Shown in pieces: positions 1-13,663 of a stretch of DNA of 64,000 nucleotides. Below the pieces are notes generated by a model, which searched no databases, had not been told where the DNA came from, and was given only the letters and a program-made list of their open reading frames with translations. How positions within the stretch are numbered: position 1 is the first letter of the stretch; each line of letters opens with the position of its first letter. The translations under genes and the position numbers were made by a program. Source of the DNA: Selaginella tamariscina (Eukaryota; Streptophyta; Lycopodiopsida; Selaginellales; Selaginellaceae); contig PUQB01000076.1 in assembly GCA_003024785.1 (NCBI GenBank), positions 634,131 to 698,130 of the forward strand, written 5' to 3'.

Positions 1-516
1 TAATATTATCTCCTTTCAATTACATCCTAACATTATGGGTGGTATATTTCTAAAAGCATAAGGGTTGCATACAGAACTTTGGACTTATAATAAATTTATA
101 GGGAACATATACATTTAAGATAAAACTGATATTAAATTCAAGTAACAAACCTTAAAGGTGGTAAAAAAAAAGTAATCACACCTTTTACAATTATTGTTTG
201 TCATAAGGGAGAAATTATTGCAAAACAAAAGTCATGTTGGTTAGATTTAAATTGGTGTAGTAATTTAAAATTCGTATAAAGTGACGGGATGATATATTTT
301 AAACACATTTCACAAAGCTTTAGGGTATCTTTACAATTTTAAAATTTTAAATGGATATAGGAAATGAAAATTATATTTATAAACAAGAGAGATACTCTGT
401 TATACAGTATATAGAAGATCAACCCACAAGATTATTATTAACTTTGCAAAGGAAATTCTTTCTTTGTACTGCTGATACTGATATTCGTGAATCAAAATTA
501 CACATGAGCAAGTTGC
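1..516. other. AT-rich flank, no gene seen
   Basis: This stretch is AT-rich, with many stop codons in every frame and no recognisable protein motif. It lies downstream of the leftmost PPR gene, which reads leftward, so the part next to base 516 probably holds that gene's 3' untranslated region. No RNA gene or repeat was recognised. Confidence 0.5.
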
Positions 517-2645
517 TCAGTGAGACAACTGCTTTTGTTGCTCCTGTCTGCATAAGGCAATGTAGCGCGTGTCTTTGATACCCATTATCCTCCTTGGTTG
601 GTACCGAATGCACTGCCTCCGCATATCACACTCGAGCTTGTACACCTCCCGGTCATTGTTCATCCGCTGGTTGAGCCGAATAAGTTCGTCATAGGTAACA
701 AGGTCAGGCATCAATCGCTGCTGCCTCATCCTTGTGTACGCTTCGTTGGCTTCATTAAGCTGGTCAGCCATGGCAAGTACGCCTATAAGAGCGTTGAATG
801 TCATGGAACACGGCTTGTAACCCCTGTTCTCCAGCTCATTAAACAGCTTGCAAGCTGTCTTCACCTTCTTGTGCCTTCCTAAGTTGTGAAGCAGTGCACT
901 GTATGTGTAACCGTCAGCTTTGAGGCCACTGGATTCCAAGTCCTGCAACAACTTAAAGGCACCCGAGAAGTCACCCGTCTCACCAAGTATTCCCATGAGC
1001 TTGTTGTAGGTGACTAGGTCCGGTTTTAGTCCACTCTTCTTCATCTCCTCAAGTGTCTCTTTAGCCTGCTCCACCTTACCATGCCTGCTCAGTGCTGCTA
1101 CCATGGTTCTGTAGGTGTGCAAGTCAGGGGCAAAACCATTGGATTTCATATCATTGAACAGGATCAAGGCCTGGACGATCTCTTCTTTCTTTGCAAAGCC
1201 ACACACCAAAGCATTGTAGACTCGCTGGTGGACATAGCCATTCACATGCTTCAGTGCAATGAACAGAACCAATGCCGCACCCGGCCTGCCAGATTGCACA
1301 TAGGAGAAGACCATAGTGGTGAAAGCTGAAACACTGAGAGGACTGCCTCTGTGCGCCATGCGCTGGAAGAAATCCACGACATGCGCAACCTCACCATGCT
1401 TGACTAGCATGCTCATCATGGTGCTATGAACAATCACGTCGGGAGAACAACCACTATCCATCATTTCCAAGAAGAGGCTGCAAGCTTCTGGAACCCTGTT
1501 GCAGTTGCCGAGCTCCGCAATGAGAATCGAGTAAGTAACTGTGTCTGCCACCACACCTTTCATCTTCATTCTCTCAACAAATTGGTAGCATCGTCCCCTT
1601 TACCAGCCTTGCATAGCATCGCCATGAATGAATTGTACGTTACCAGCTCTGGCTTAAGTCCTCTTCCACCCATACCTTGGAAAACTGAAAAGGCCAGATC
1701 GGTGTACCCTGCCTTTCCCAGACAATCTATGAGGAGGTTGTGCACAAGTAGACTTGGTTCAATTCCGATATGGATCATCTTGTTGTAATATATAAGTGCC
1801 TCACTGGGGCCATTGGCTCTACAATGACCCGACACTAGAGCATTATACACGTGCACATCAGCTATGCTTCCTTCCATCTCCTCAAACAGCTCGTCAGCCA
1901 TATCCATCCTCTTGTTTCTGCACAGGGAAAGGATGAGCACTTTGTAGGCAAGACGAGCGTTTTGTGTTCTTCCCCGGAGCTTAACAGCATGATTGTGGTA
2001 ACCGTTGTCTATCAGCACATTGACTGCGAACTCGTACACACCTAGGGAAGGCACCCAAGCAATCTTCTGACTTCTTTCAAGCACCTCTGCCATCTCGTGT
2101 AGCCTGAGCTCTTCACCACACCTGCGTACGAACGTTTCCAGCAGGTGTGTTCCTCCTTGCGCCCCATGGCGGTGGCATGCCAGCAGCAGGGCCAGAGTGA
2201 TGCGATCGGGCGGGCATTGCATCTCTTCCAGGAGCCTGCCTACCTCTTCATACTTTGAAGATTCTGCAAGCTTGCACATGATGGCATTGTATTCTCTGGT
2301 GCTGTGGCTGTAGTTGGGCAAGTGAGAAGAAGCCCACCTGAAAAAGGTCAGAGAGGAGTCCAGAGGGGTCAGACCGGAGATAATGTCTGCAACCGTAGAT
2401 GGGTCCATTGCTGCTCGCGCCCTTGCCACCGTGATGCTCTTCACCTTCTCGACAAACCTGTTGCTGGGCAGCGGAAGATCTTCGTCAACGAGCATGGACA
2501 CGGCAACATTTACAGGTGGAAGGCAGCTGCCGGGCCGCTGGGTCTCAAACAGCTTCTCAACATCCCTCTCCAACATATCTCGAACTGGCGACTGCCAAAG
2601 GTACCGTTTCCATATGCGCATGACCTTGATATTCACCTCATTCAT
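517..2645 (-). CDS. pentatricopeptide repeat (PPR) protein, one frame break
   Basis: PPR proteins bind organellar RNA and act in editing, splicing or stabilisation; the target cannot be told from sequence. About 710 residues are encoded without an intron. Tandem 35-residue PPR units run through most of the protein, with repeated cores such as PDLVTYNKLMG, PDLVTYDELIR and ADGYTYSALLH. No E, DYW or SMR tail is visible, so it looks like a P-class protein. The frame breaks at 1566-1569: the upstream frame ends at TGA while the next PPR unit continues one base out of register, with repeat spacing kept. One lost base beside the GAA run would explain it. The start ATG at 2645 lies only 12 bases from the start of the divergent RbcX gene. 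An N-terminal organelle signal is plausible but not clear. Confidence 0.88.
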
Positions 2646-2657
2646 TTTATCTCGGCT

Positions 2658-3384
2658 ATGGCGCTCGTCACATCTGGGAACTGGCTTCTCAGCCCGGCAG
2701 CAGCAAAGAAAGTTACCTTGCGATCAAGCTGCCACTGCCACTGCCACAAAATGTTCGTCCCAGGTTAGGATTTAGCATAACACTCGCTTTGGACTATAGT
2801 TGGTTGTACAGGATTTGGAGAGCGAACTCCCGAAGGTCGTGCAGCAGATGCTCTTCATAACTTCTTCACTTACGTTGCTGTTAAGATTGTTGCTTCGCAG
2901 CTTGAGGTTCCGTTGCTCGTTTGTTATTGCCTCCTCTCTGATACTGGCGCAGGATTATAACAGGGAAGCATATGACGACCTCATGCAATTTATTGAGCGA
3001 GTGCCGTTGAAAGACGGTGATAAGTTCTGCTCTGGGCTTATGAGAGAATCCAGCCGTCACAAAGGCTTGGTAAGGAGGAATGTTGTCACTCGTCCATTTT
3101 CTTGCTAACGTTTGGTTTGGTTTAGGCAGCTCTCAGAATTCTAGAGGTAAGATCTTGTTCTTTTTAATTCAGACACTGACATATCATTAGCAGGTGCGAG
3201 CTGCATATGTACGTGATGACTTCGAATGGGAGAATGTCAAGAAATTGTCTCTCCAGGTCCTTCATCTCCTCAACTACCTCTCCTCTTGTAAGCTAAACAG
3301 TCTTGTATTGTATTGTAGAGGATGAGCAGCTCCAATACCAAATTGATGAGAGATTTCCTGGTTGACACCACCGGAATGGAATAA
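2658..3384 (+). CDS. RBCX: RbcX-like Rubisco assembly chaperone, chloroplast
   Basis: RbcX assists assembly of Rubisco large subunits in the chloroplast stroma. I place six exons: 2658-2763, 2812-2906, 2953-3069, 3126-3146, 3194-3256 and 3319-3384. All introns are GT-AG and 46-62 bases long, and joining them keeps one open frame of 155 residues. The first exon is short and basic and fits a transit peptide. The mature part contains YVAVKIVASQLE, DYNREAYDDLMQF, MRESSRHKGL, ALRILE and FEWENVKKLSLQ, the usual RbcX helical core, and ends with SNTKLMRDF. These features fit the plant RbcX2-like branch. The fourth exon is only 21 bases. No frame break was found. The gene was recognised by joining exons; no single open frame shows it. 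Confidence 0.85.
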
Positions 3385-3445
3385 AAAGACAAGGATTAAT
3401 CTATATATGTACAGTACTGTACTGGAATGCTTGGGCGATCGTCGT

Positions 3446-5142
3446 TTAGAGCACCGGAACCAGAGCTGCTGCAGCAGCAAACGTGACTAGCACTGCTATC
3501 ATCTTTCTCACTACACCTGGATCGGAAACTTCATCCCTCTGAAAACTGTCCTCGGGCATAGCAGCACAGGCACATGCCCATAGAAATCCCAACTGTAAGT
3601 TATTGGAGAGTAAGGTCGCTGCTGCAAAGACCAGAGTCAAAATTGAAATGCTTTTTGAGAGTCGTCTCCCAAACGATGCTGCAAGCATACGCCCACCGTC
3701 GGAAGCCGTCACCGGTAGCAAACTGAAGATACCGAAGTTTAAACCCATGAGACCCGCTAGAGTCATGGGGCTTAAATCCAAGCCCACTCCCGCCCCTTGA
3801 TCAACAGACACCTCGTTCAATAGCCAGCTGAGTGCGCCTGAATGCGAGAAAATATCCGGCTGAACTGTGACGGATACACCAGATGAGTAGCTACTGCCAG
3901 CAATGACCAGGACAGATAGAGCTATACAGCCCAAGGAACTGGCTGCAGATATATCAAAGAGGCAAGCCCGCGTTGGCAGGCATCCTGCAGTGTACGCAAA
4001 GGTAGGAATGGCTCCTACCATGGGAGCTGGAATCACAAACAGTGGACATACCAATCTGGAGACACCGTACAACGACCCAACAGCTAGTCTTACAAGGGTG
4101 AACCACTGACAATCCCAACCAATCCCAGAGAAACGATTGAATGCTCCATCAGTGGGAGAGAGGAACTGACCTGCCCAACCCGGAAAGCAGTAGCTGCTGC
4201 CCAAAGAAGCAAGAGGTAGGAAATCCAAGCAGCTTTGTCTTTTGGCAGCTGGAAAAAGATGAGTGATGTGTTATGAGTGATGAGACAGGCGACTTCATCA
4301 ACTGCAGCTTTTGCTTCACCGCTTGGCATGATGAATGCAGCCCAGCCCCGCTCCTTCTTGTCGAGCTCACCCTGTACTCTAGCCAAGAAACCAGAGGATG
4401 AGTCTCCAACGTTAAGCCTTCCAACGAATAACCTGCCATAGCGGATTGCCAGGCGCCTGGCCGGTGAAAAGCCCCACGAGTTGTTGATGATGCGGCCAAG
4501 CACCCCATCGGGATCGAATATGTAGTTAGACATTCTGTAGGCGTATTCCAGTGCCAAATCCGCTGCTGATGAAGGTCCTTTCCAACATCTTGAACTTGAC
4601 GTACATGGAGAGGAGGAACCATCTCTCAAATCTGAAGTCTGCTTGTGCATTAAGTGGCTGGCCATTCAAGTCGCAAAACAGCTGTGAAGCAAGAAACGAG
4701 CTGCTTTTCATTCGCAACACATCCCCTCTACAATGGCTTTCATCCTGGCAACGTCTGAAGAGAAGCGTTCAGTCGCAGCTCTGCCATCGTCGTCGTCATC
4801 ATCCGACATTGCAGCAAAGGTGGCCACAAACAAAGGGAAAAGGTTGTCGTGCCTGGGAACGTACATGCCACACTTGGCAAACAACTCCTCTCTCGCTTTC
4901 CTTCGCTTGAGTTCATTCCGTTCAATAAGGCCGCCTACCTCCATAGAAGAGCCCTGTAGCATACGCATGACTGAGTTGGATACCTCCACTCTAACCCCAT
5001 CCTTGTCGTGCTCTGCGGATTCATCATCCCCTCTTCCTGTTGCCAACCGCAAGCATTTATTCCTCTTTGGCCTGCTCAAGACCAAGCGCTGATGATGCCA
5101 AGGCGTAGCAGGAGCCTGCACAGCCACTAGAAGAAATGCCAT
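3446..5142 (-). CDS. EGY3: EGY3-like chloroplast membrane site-2-protease homologue lacking the zinc motif
   Basis: EGY proteins are M50/site-2-protease family members of chloroplast membranes. Exon 1 is 5142-4732. Introns at 4731-4682 and 4170-4106 are GT-AG. The C-terminal half has several hydrophobic segments. It carries family blocks: FDPDGVLGRIINNSWGFSP, LFDISAAS, PMTLAGLMGLNFG and LLPVTASDGGRM, the last matching the second metal-site region (NxxPxxxxDGG). The HExxH zinc motif expected in the first core helix is missing; the equivalent segment reads TLVRLAVGSLYGV. That absence is known for EGY3, thought to be proteolytically inactive. The frame changes by one base between about 4600 and 4536 with no credible intron, so one extra or two missing bases are likely. 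An upstream TTG at 5148 is not a plausible start; ATG at 5142 is used. Confidence 0.82.
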
Positions 5143-5160
5143 AATCAAACCCTAGTTGCT

Positions 5161-6688
5161 ATGGACGAGTTTCTGGAGCGGGAGGTCCCAGGGTGGAAGG
5201 AGGACGACATCAACGTGAGCGCTCTATTCAAGGCGTTCTCCGGGCAACGTGAGGATTGGCAAGGGCGACTAGAGTTCTGGAAGGCTCTCATCGTCAAGAT
5301 TGCTCGTCATTTAAACATCATCGTCATTGATGCACAAGAGGTAGGCAAACACTTCTCCCGCCACACACAAACACACACACACACAGGTGCAAAACCGATG
5401 GTTTCTGCGTCAAGGACTGCTCCCGCTGTGCTTGAACGACGTCCTGGTAAGTCCCAGTCCCAGTTCTTCGCACTCCTTCACTGCTTATATGCAGCATGAG
5501 ATGTTAAATTGCGGGGAGCTGTTGGTTATGGAGGAAAGATCGCCCTGGCGTCTCGGGTGGCTTCTCTCGCTTGTCGGCCAGGCTTTGGGCTGGACGTTGG
5601 CATTGCACGGAGAAGGTGCCCTTACTGGCAAGCTCGTAATAGGCGCGCTGCTCAAAGTATCCTATCGTATTTACACAATCCGGCTGTACTCATGTATTGG
5701 GCTTGTGACAGGAAAAAGCGGCGAAGATTTCACAAATCCTTGCTGATACGAACTGGAAATCAGACTGTGTTGTCACCATGAAGACCTTTGTGGAGCTGTG
5801 TGGGGAGTTAGAGGATGCTAAGGCATTAATGCAGTACATGTGTAGAAATCGGCTGGCCCGACATGTCTGCATAAATAACGCAGAAGAACGGATTGAGGTA
5901 AAACCGCTCATGTCTGTGCATGTCCACTGCTGAGCGAGAAGAGAATGCAGGGGCTAAAGATTTCTCTGGTGCAATCTTCCGTGCGCGCCGTCTCTAAAGT
6001 GGACTACCATATGTTACAATTATTGTGGACAATCGAAAAGATGAAACAACGGTTTAACGATCTTGATCAGCGTGTGTTGCAGTAAGTCGGGCTGGGGCTT
6101 TTTATATCTCTGTTTAACATTAATGTGCTTACTAGGCTGAGGCGTGCTGCCATTATGGCCGTAGAGCGCAAAGACAAGCTAGCTGCTGTGAGACACTTGA
6201 GGTTGATGAAAGGCCTGTCACAGAGCAGGGACCAATGTTCGGACTTGATGGCAAGAATAACCGACGTTGTGGATGCCATATTTGATGCTGAAGCAACTAA
6301 AAAGGTAGGAATGTTGGTGTGGCGGAAGCTGAGCAATTCTGACAGGTCTCCGAGGCAATTCAACTTGCGAATCATGCAATGAAGGAACAGCACATGATAC
6401 TGGAGGAAGTGCATTGGCAGCTGAAGGAGCTAGATGAATCGATCAGTCTGGCGAGACAAGCGGGGGACGCATTTGGTACGTCGTAAGCCATCTGTGACTT
6501 TGTATTTACCAGGGGTTGCAGGTGAGTCAGGCAATGTAGACGACTCGGAGGTGGACGGGGAGTTTGCGAGATTGGAGGCGGAGATGCACCGAGAGCCGCC
6601 TGAATTGGCGGGCCACCCCGTAACTGTCCCGTCCGAGAATGAGAAGTGCCTGCAGAAAGCTTTTTCGGAATTGGAGATAGCTGCCTAA
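5161..6688 (+). CDS. CHMP7: CHMP7-like ESCRT-III protein
   Basis: CHMP7 belongs to ESCRT-III, which remodels membranes at endosomes and, in animals and yeast, at the nuclear envelope. The protein has about 400 residues from about eight exons; the first is 5161-5340 and the introns are 47-60 bases with GT-AG ends. The N-terminal half has a winged-helix-like region (LEREVPGWKEDDINVSALF) typical of CHMP7. The C-terminal half is Snf7-like and strongly helical: LRRAAIMAVERKDKLAAVRH, AIFDAEATKK and LKELDESISLARQAG. An acidic stretch near the end (DDSEVDGEFARLEAEM) resembles a MIT-interacting motif. The start is 18 bases from the start of the divergent EGY3-like gene. The stop is 28 bases from the convergent ATP23 gene. 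All junctions I checked keep frame. Confidence 0.83.
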
Positions 6689-6716
6689 TTTATTATTAGA
6701 TAATAATTAGCGCAGC

Positions 6717-7511
6717 TCATGGCGCTCGATCAAAAGGCTGTGTATCCTTGTAACACTGATCCCACACCTTGTCAACTGCTGTTGCTGCTTCTGCTTTAGT
6801 GCAGTTGGGGTTCATGGCCACTGAAAGGTTAGCCCTCCTCTTGACGCACACCTGACAAATTACGTAAACAGACTCTTTTTTTTTTATAATGAACTTCACC
6901 TGATGATGCTTCTGGATTCCAAAATTGCCCCTATTGAACTCTTGCTTGAAACGGCAGTCTCCACTCAGATTTGCAGCTCGAATCTGAAACAGGCAAGCAA
7001 GCCATAGCCATATACGGATGGACAAATGTCTACAACTAGAATTACCTCGCTGCAAGCATGATGCTCACAATTGTTCCAATCCATATTCTTTGCGCGGCAA
7101 TGGTCATAAGCGTGTATAAGCTCATGGGCAAGTATCATGTCCACTTCTTCCTGGAATGCAACGTGGTTACTGCACACCACTACCTTAGGAAAGAAAGAGT
7201 GTTAGCAGGAACAAACCAAGCGCACACCAGAATACCAACCCCAACATCAGACTGGAATCCGCCTCCTACTTCCTCAGCGCATTCCATAGCCTTGAAAAAG
7301 GTGCTTCCAACCCTGCACCCCGCCTTGTCCAGGGCGTCCCGCAAGAATTTAACGGTGGGGTGCCAAGGTGTGTGTGCACAAGAGTGCGCACAAATTCTAA
7401 AACGTTACCTCGACTGAGAGAATGCACGACCAGCTTCTGACAGCGCTCTACGGTGGTGCCATAGAGTGTATTTGGAGATGCGGGGGAGTAAACACTACTC
7501 GCAGACTCCAT
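6717..7511 (-). CDS. ATP23: ATP23-like mitochondrial inner-membrane metalloprotease
   Basis: ATP23 (peptidase M76) processes and chaperones an ATP synthase subunit on the intermembrane-space side of the inner mitochondrial membrane. The zinc-binding motif is intact: HELIHAYDHCR, preceded by VVCSNHVAFQEEVD and followed by NCEHHACSE. Downstream blocks IRAANLSGDCRF, CVKRRANLSVAMNPNC and the terminal DTQPFDRAP are family signatures. Exon 1 begins at ATG 7511 with a divergent N-terminus ending in VHSLSR. Introns after HHACSE and inside the HHQ/VCVKRR stretch are GT-AG. The exon 1 to exon 2 junction is unclear: a GT donor follows HSLSR but no AG acceptor precedes the conserved VKFLRDALDKAGC block, and the frame also shifts near 7354-7360 beside a run of four Gs. 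A base error there is likely. Confidence 0.85.
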
Positions 7512-7598
7512 TATACAGACCTAATTATATTTTTGTTTTCAGACCTAATTATATTTTTGTTTTTCTTTTTTAAGTTTGTTTTTGATCATACATTCTTT

Positions 7599-10214
7599 TT
7601 ACGAAGATTCTGCAACTTTGGTTTCTTCTCTGGCATGTAGCAACTTCTTCCGCAGCTCCCTGTTCTCTTTAAGAGCACCAAGTAGCTTCCTTTCGGCAAG
7701 TACCTGCTTCCTGACAGCAGACACAATATGCTGTTGGAACTCTTCTAACTGTTGCCGCAGGTGTATACTGTCACCACCATTGTTTGGGGCTGCTTCTGCT
7801 GCTGTAAAGGCATTCAACCTGATTTCATAACGATCCAGCTGTTTGTGTGCAGCACGCAGCCTGCGGTCTCCTTCAATTCTACTTTCCACCAGAGCATCAA
7901 CATCACGTTGAAGTCCGTCTATGGTGCTCAGAGCCTCCTCTAGTTGCTTCTCAACCCCCTCTTTCTCCTTCAAAACGCGCTTGAATGGATTCTCAACTTC
8001 TCTACTATCGCTCATTTCCTTGTAAAGTCTGGCATCCCGAGCTCTTAAAGTTTCTGCTTCTGTGCTAGCCTCCATTGATAGAGATCCATTACTTAGTGCG
8101 CCTGCTGTCTCGTTCGACAGCAGCCCAAGTCTATCCAACTCTACATCATGCTCTACTTTCTCCTCTACAACACTCCCTACATCGTCTACTTTCTCCTCTG
8201 AAGTACTCTTATATGTGAAGCCAAGCTGCCCAACCTCTGACATTTGTGCACAGTCGAAGAATGGTTGCATTGTTCGTAGGGAGCCGCTTGTATAACTGAA
8301 CGGAAGCGACGATGTGGAAAGGTCATCCATCTCTGGCTCACGAGGACCATTTCTGTTGCTGTTGGCGACCATCATAACAAATACCTGGACACATGTTCAA
8401 TTACAAAACCAAAACCACCAGGTCATTCGTTACCTGGTTGCTGAGAATGGCGCCATGACCTCCAAATGCCAAAAGGAAAGTTCTTCCCTTGTTTCTTGCC
8501 TTGACAACACTAAGGCCCTGCAACGACAGTGTCAAAGCAAAACAATTCAAAGTCTCACAATTTACGTACATCATTCGCAAGAGGAGTACCAGGTTGCACG
8601 GTGGTAATCACTGCCCAGCTCCGAGACTGTAAGTCGAAGGCAAGCGTATCTAAAGATTCTACAGAAGCAAGCAGCAAAGTATAAAAAATAATATATAACA
8701 GCATGCCTTACCATGACCTCGGAGTTCACCACCAACAATATACCATATGGACCCAACGATTGCTCCAGCATGGCCTGCTCTAGACGCCGGACCATGCCTT
8801 TTGGTTTCTCCTTGGTCCATTCCATCTGCGCACATATGTTTGTTAAATACCCGGCTTCAATCATCAAGAAGACGGACGTACGTTCTGCAAGTCGAGATAG
8901 TACATGTCATTGTGGTAATTGCCATGTGCCTTTCCTCCAAAAATGAACATATATCGTTCATCATAACATGCCGCAGAGTGACTTCTCCGTGGCGAAGGCT
9001 TTGGGCCACTATATATAGTGTAAGAAGGATTCAACAAGATCAATGGCAGACGTATACCTGGTTTTCACTGGACGCCAGATCAGTGTTTTCAAGTCGAGCA
9101 AATATACGTCATTTAGCATCTGCCCTTTGCTATCCTCTCCTCCAAACAGTATTAGTGCAGATCCTACTTGAACAACGCTCTGCCCAGTCCGCGCCACCTG
9201 CAACTAAAGAATTTAGCCACCGTGTCGTTTTAATTTATTTATTTTTATCATACCGGAACTTCTCCCTCAGGGGCCAGTATAGACCAGGCTTGGGATTGTA
9301 AGTCCAATGCGAATGCTGCATGCTGCACACTCAGTAAAAGCACAAGGGTCCGAGGGACTTATCACCTTTGAGCTTCTGTGAATTTGGTTCTATCCGGCCA
9401 CCTAAAACCAGAAGCTTTGTCTCCAGAAAGCCTGTCAAGTGGACACACCAAGTGAACTAGCTGCAGAGCCGTATTACTCCTTACCAGGCAATGACCAACA
9501 CATCGAGGTCCACGAGCATCGGGCGGGATGGACTTGGATGGAGTGAAAAGTGAAGGCACTGATCCACAACCCAGCTGAAGCCAAACTGCTCTCTCAGCAT
9601 GGAATACCTTAACAAAGCAGGCCTCTACTAGTTAATGAATGAAAAATGGTTCATTTGCATCTCGTACCTGTACGTCGTCAAGGACACCGTCAGCTGAAGC
9701 ACCGCCTAGAACAAACATCCTGCGGCCAATAGACAAGGCAGCATGCTGCATTCGCAAAAACAAGATTATATACGTAAAGAAGAAACACAAGCATGGACCT
9801 TTGCACGAGCCGGAGGCAGCGGTCCAGTGGGAACGAAGAGACACCATCTGTTCTTCGTAGAAACGTGGCCTAGAGCTTCTACCACTCTGCCTTCGCCACA
9901 CTCTTTCTGTTCAGAGTCGCCGTATGTCTGCTGCGAGCGAATAGAACAACAAGTAACAACAATGGTTACAACAAAGTACTGCTTGCCTTTGATGAGGTGG
10001 TGGAAACAGCACGGACAAATCTGTTGGAACCATTTCGCGAAGACATAGCGTCATTCCAGAATGAGAACCCACACTGTGGAAGCTTATCCTGCATCCTTGT
10101 GTATGAAAACACCGCTTCCTCCGAGAGCGGACTAGACGAGGCAATACTTGTTTGTTTGCTCACGTCCCATTTAGCAGCCACAGATATAAGTATCCATGAG
10201 ATGCACAAAGACAA
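7599..10214 (-). CDS. kelch-repeat protein with C-terminal coiled coil
   Basis: The N-terminal two thirds form a kelch beta-propeller split over many small exons. Repeat cores seen on the minus strand include HAALSIGRRMFVLGG, ETKLLVLGGRIEPN, SALILFGGEDSKG followed by LNDVYLLDL, and YHNDMYYLDL with a following WYIVGGE block. The last exon (7599 to about 8375) encodes about 255 residues: a Ser-rich linker, then a long charged coiled coil (EKEGVEKQLEEALSTIDGLQRDVD and similar heptads). This layout is known in plant kelch proteins of unknown role; acyl-CoA-binding kelch proteins are related in plan, but no acyl-CoA-binding domain is seen here. One intron (about 9974-9937) appears to use a GC donor. 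The start at 10214 is tentative. The gene starts 63 bases from the stop of the CNR8-like gene. Confidence 0.75.
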
Positions 10215-10276
10215 AGATGGACATATTAAATTAAAAAAAATAAATCCAAAAATTGGCCAGAGTACCTAAGCTACAA

Positions 10277-11124
10277 CTAATCTTGTGCCTTGATCTCTGC
10301 ACTGTCGTTGTTGTTATCGGAGGCTTGCATGTGTTGGTGGGAGGGAGGGTTGACAACTGTCATTGGCATCGCGACATCATCTGAGAGACGGCTCTGCATC
10401 TCACGATGCTCCTGGCACAAGGCGCACCAGTGCATGCAGCAGTGCACCATGCAAGGGTCGCAAGGGGAATCCTGCACCCAAGGGTGTCATTCTTACGAGT
10501 GCTAATCTAGATTATGTACCTGTAGATGGTACTTCTTCTGAAGCTCCTGGCGAAAGAGGCCCGTGTAGATGCCACACATCCACCACATGAACAAAAGCGC
10601 TTCTCCCACCAAGAAGGCGGCTCGCGGGTTGAATCCATGGAATGCAGCACCAAGGGCCAGGGCAATGCCGCCTTCCACAAAGATGGCATGACAAGTGCAA
10701 GGTGTCGTCCAGGGCACGCCATCTTTTAGTCTTTCCACATTTCTTCCGAACAGAACACAAGGGCAAAACAATCCCAGGCAGCCTGGCCATTATAGTTAGA
10801 AAGAGCATCACCGGGAAGAGAAATAAGGGGAACATACAGCTATCAGAGTCTTCGGTACAGCCGCATATTCCCGTTGTCCAAGGCTCATTTGATGGCGGTT
10901 CGTAGCTCTCAGGCAAGGGTTGCCCACATTCACGACAGCGATGGACCACGAGCTGAGAGCGAATGGAAGCTCAGATGGATCGCAGATCTGAAGACTAAAA
11001 ACCTCACCTGTGGAACGACAACCGGCTGATTCAGCTCGCCTTGCTGGATCTCTTCCATGGGCCCATCCTGCTCCTTGATAAGCTTCACGTAGCGAGACGC
11101 AGAATTGTCGTCGCTCCCCGCCAT
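10277..11124 (-). CDS. CNR8: PLAC8 family protein, cell number regulator 8-like
   Basis: PLAC8/CNR proteins are small Cys-rich plasma-membrane proteins linked in plants to organ size and metal transport; this one most resembles CNR8. Blocks in order are [26 protein letters not shown] (completed across an intron), [14 protein letters not shown], a hydrophobic pair around [28 protein letters not shown], and [24 protein letters not shown]. The last Cys-rich block is the PLAC8 signature. At least four exons join in frame: introns follow VVVPQ, the EDSDS Cys block and KKYHLQ. Start ATG 11124 (MAGSDDNS) is chosen because the reading upstream is unlike the family. It is divergent from the xylulose kinase gene, with 79 bases between starts. 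Confidence 0.88.
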
Positions 11125-11203
11125 GGCCTGATGTTCAACTGACCTAAAAGCAAGGGAGAGTCTATTATTAAGCGTACACACGCATAACTGGTAGGGCGCT
11201 CCG

Positions 11204-13368
<2,165 letters not shown>

Positions 13369-13508
13369 ATTGACAATTGCTGTGTATCGTGCACGTGGTC
13401 GTTGTTGAAAATGGTTGGCAGGCATTTAAATAAAGAGATGGGAGTGATGTTTAGGCCGATGTTTGGTAGTTGTTAGAGAATCTGAGTCGTCTACCACCTC
13501 CCAGTGCG

Positions 13509-13532
13509 TACACACACACACACACACACACA
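13509..13532. repeat. (CA)n microsatellite
   Basis: About 12 CA units sit in the leader of the phosphomannose isomerase gene, followed by a short TA stretch and an eight-C run near 13573. This is simple-sequence DNA and a likely length polymorphism. Confidence 0.9.
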
Positions 13533-13663
13533 TATATAATGTATATTATTCTGGTTTATACTTCATCCTCTCCCCCCCCCGCGTGGGAACATGTACACAG
13601 GCAGAGATCTCATCTGCGGAAGTCACTGTCCCATTTGTAGCTTTTAGAAATTGTGATTACGAG

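Noticed and set aside
2383..2775. Plus-strand open stretch rich in Ser/Thr resembling a transit peptide
   Set aside because: Most of it is the complement of the PPR coding region. The part from 2658 belongs to RbcX exon 1 in another frame.
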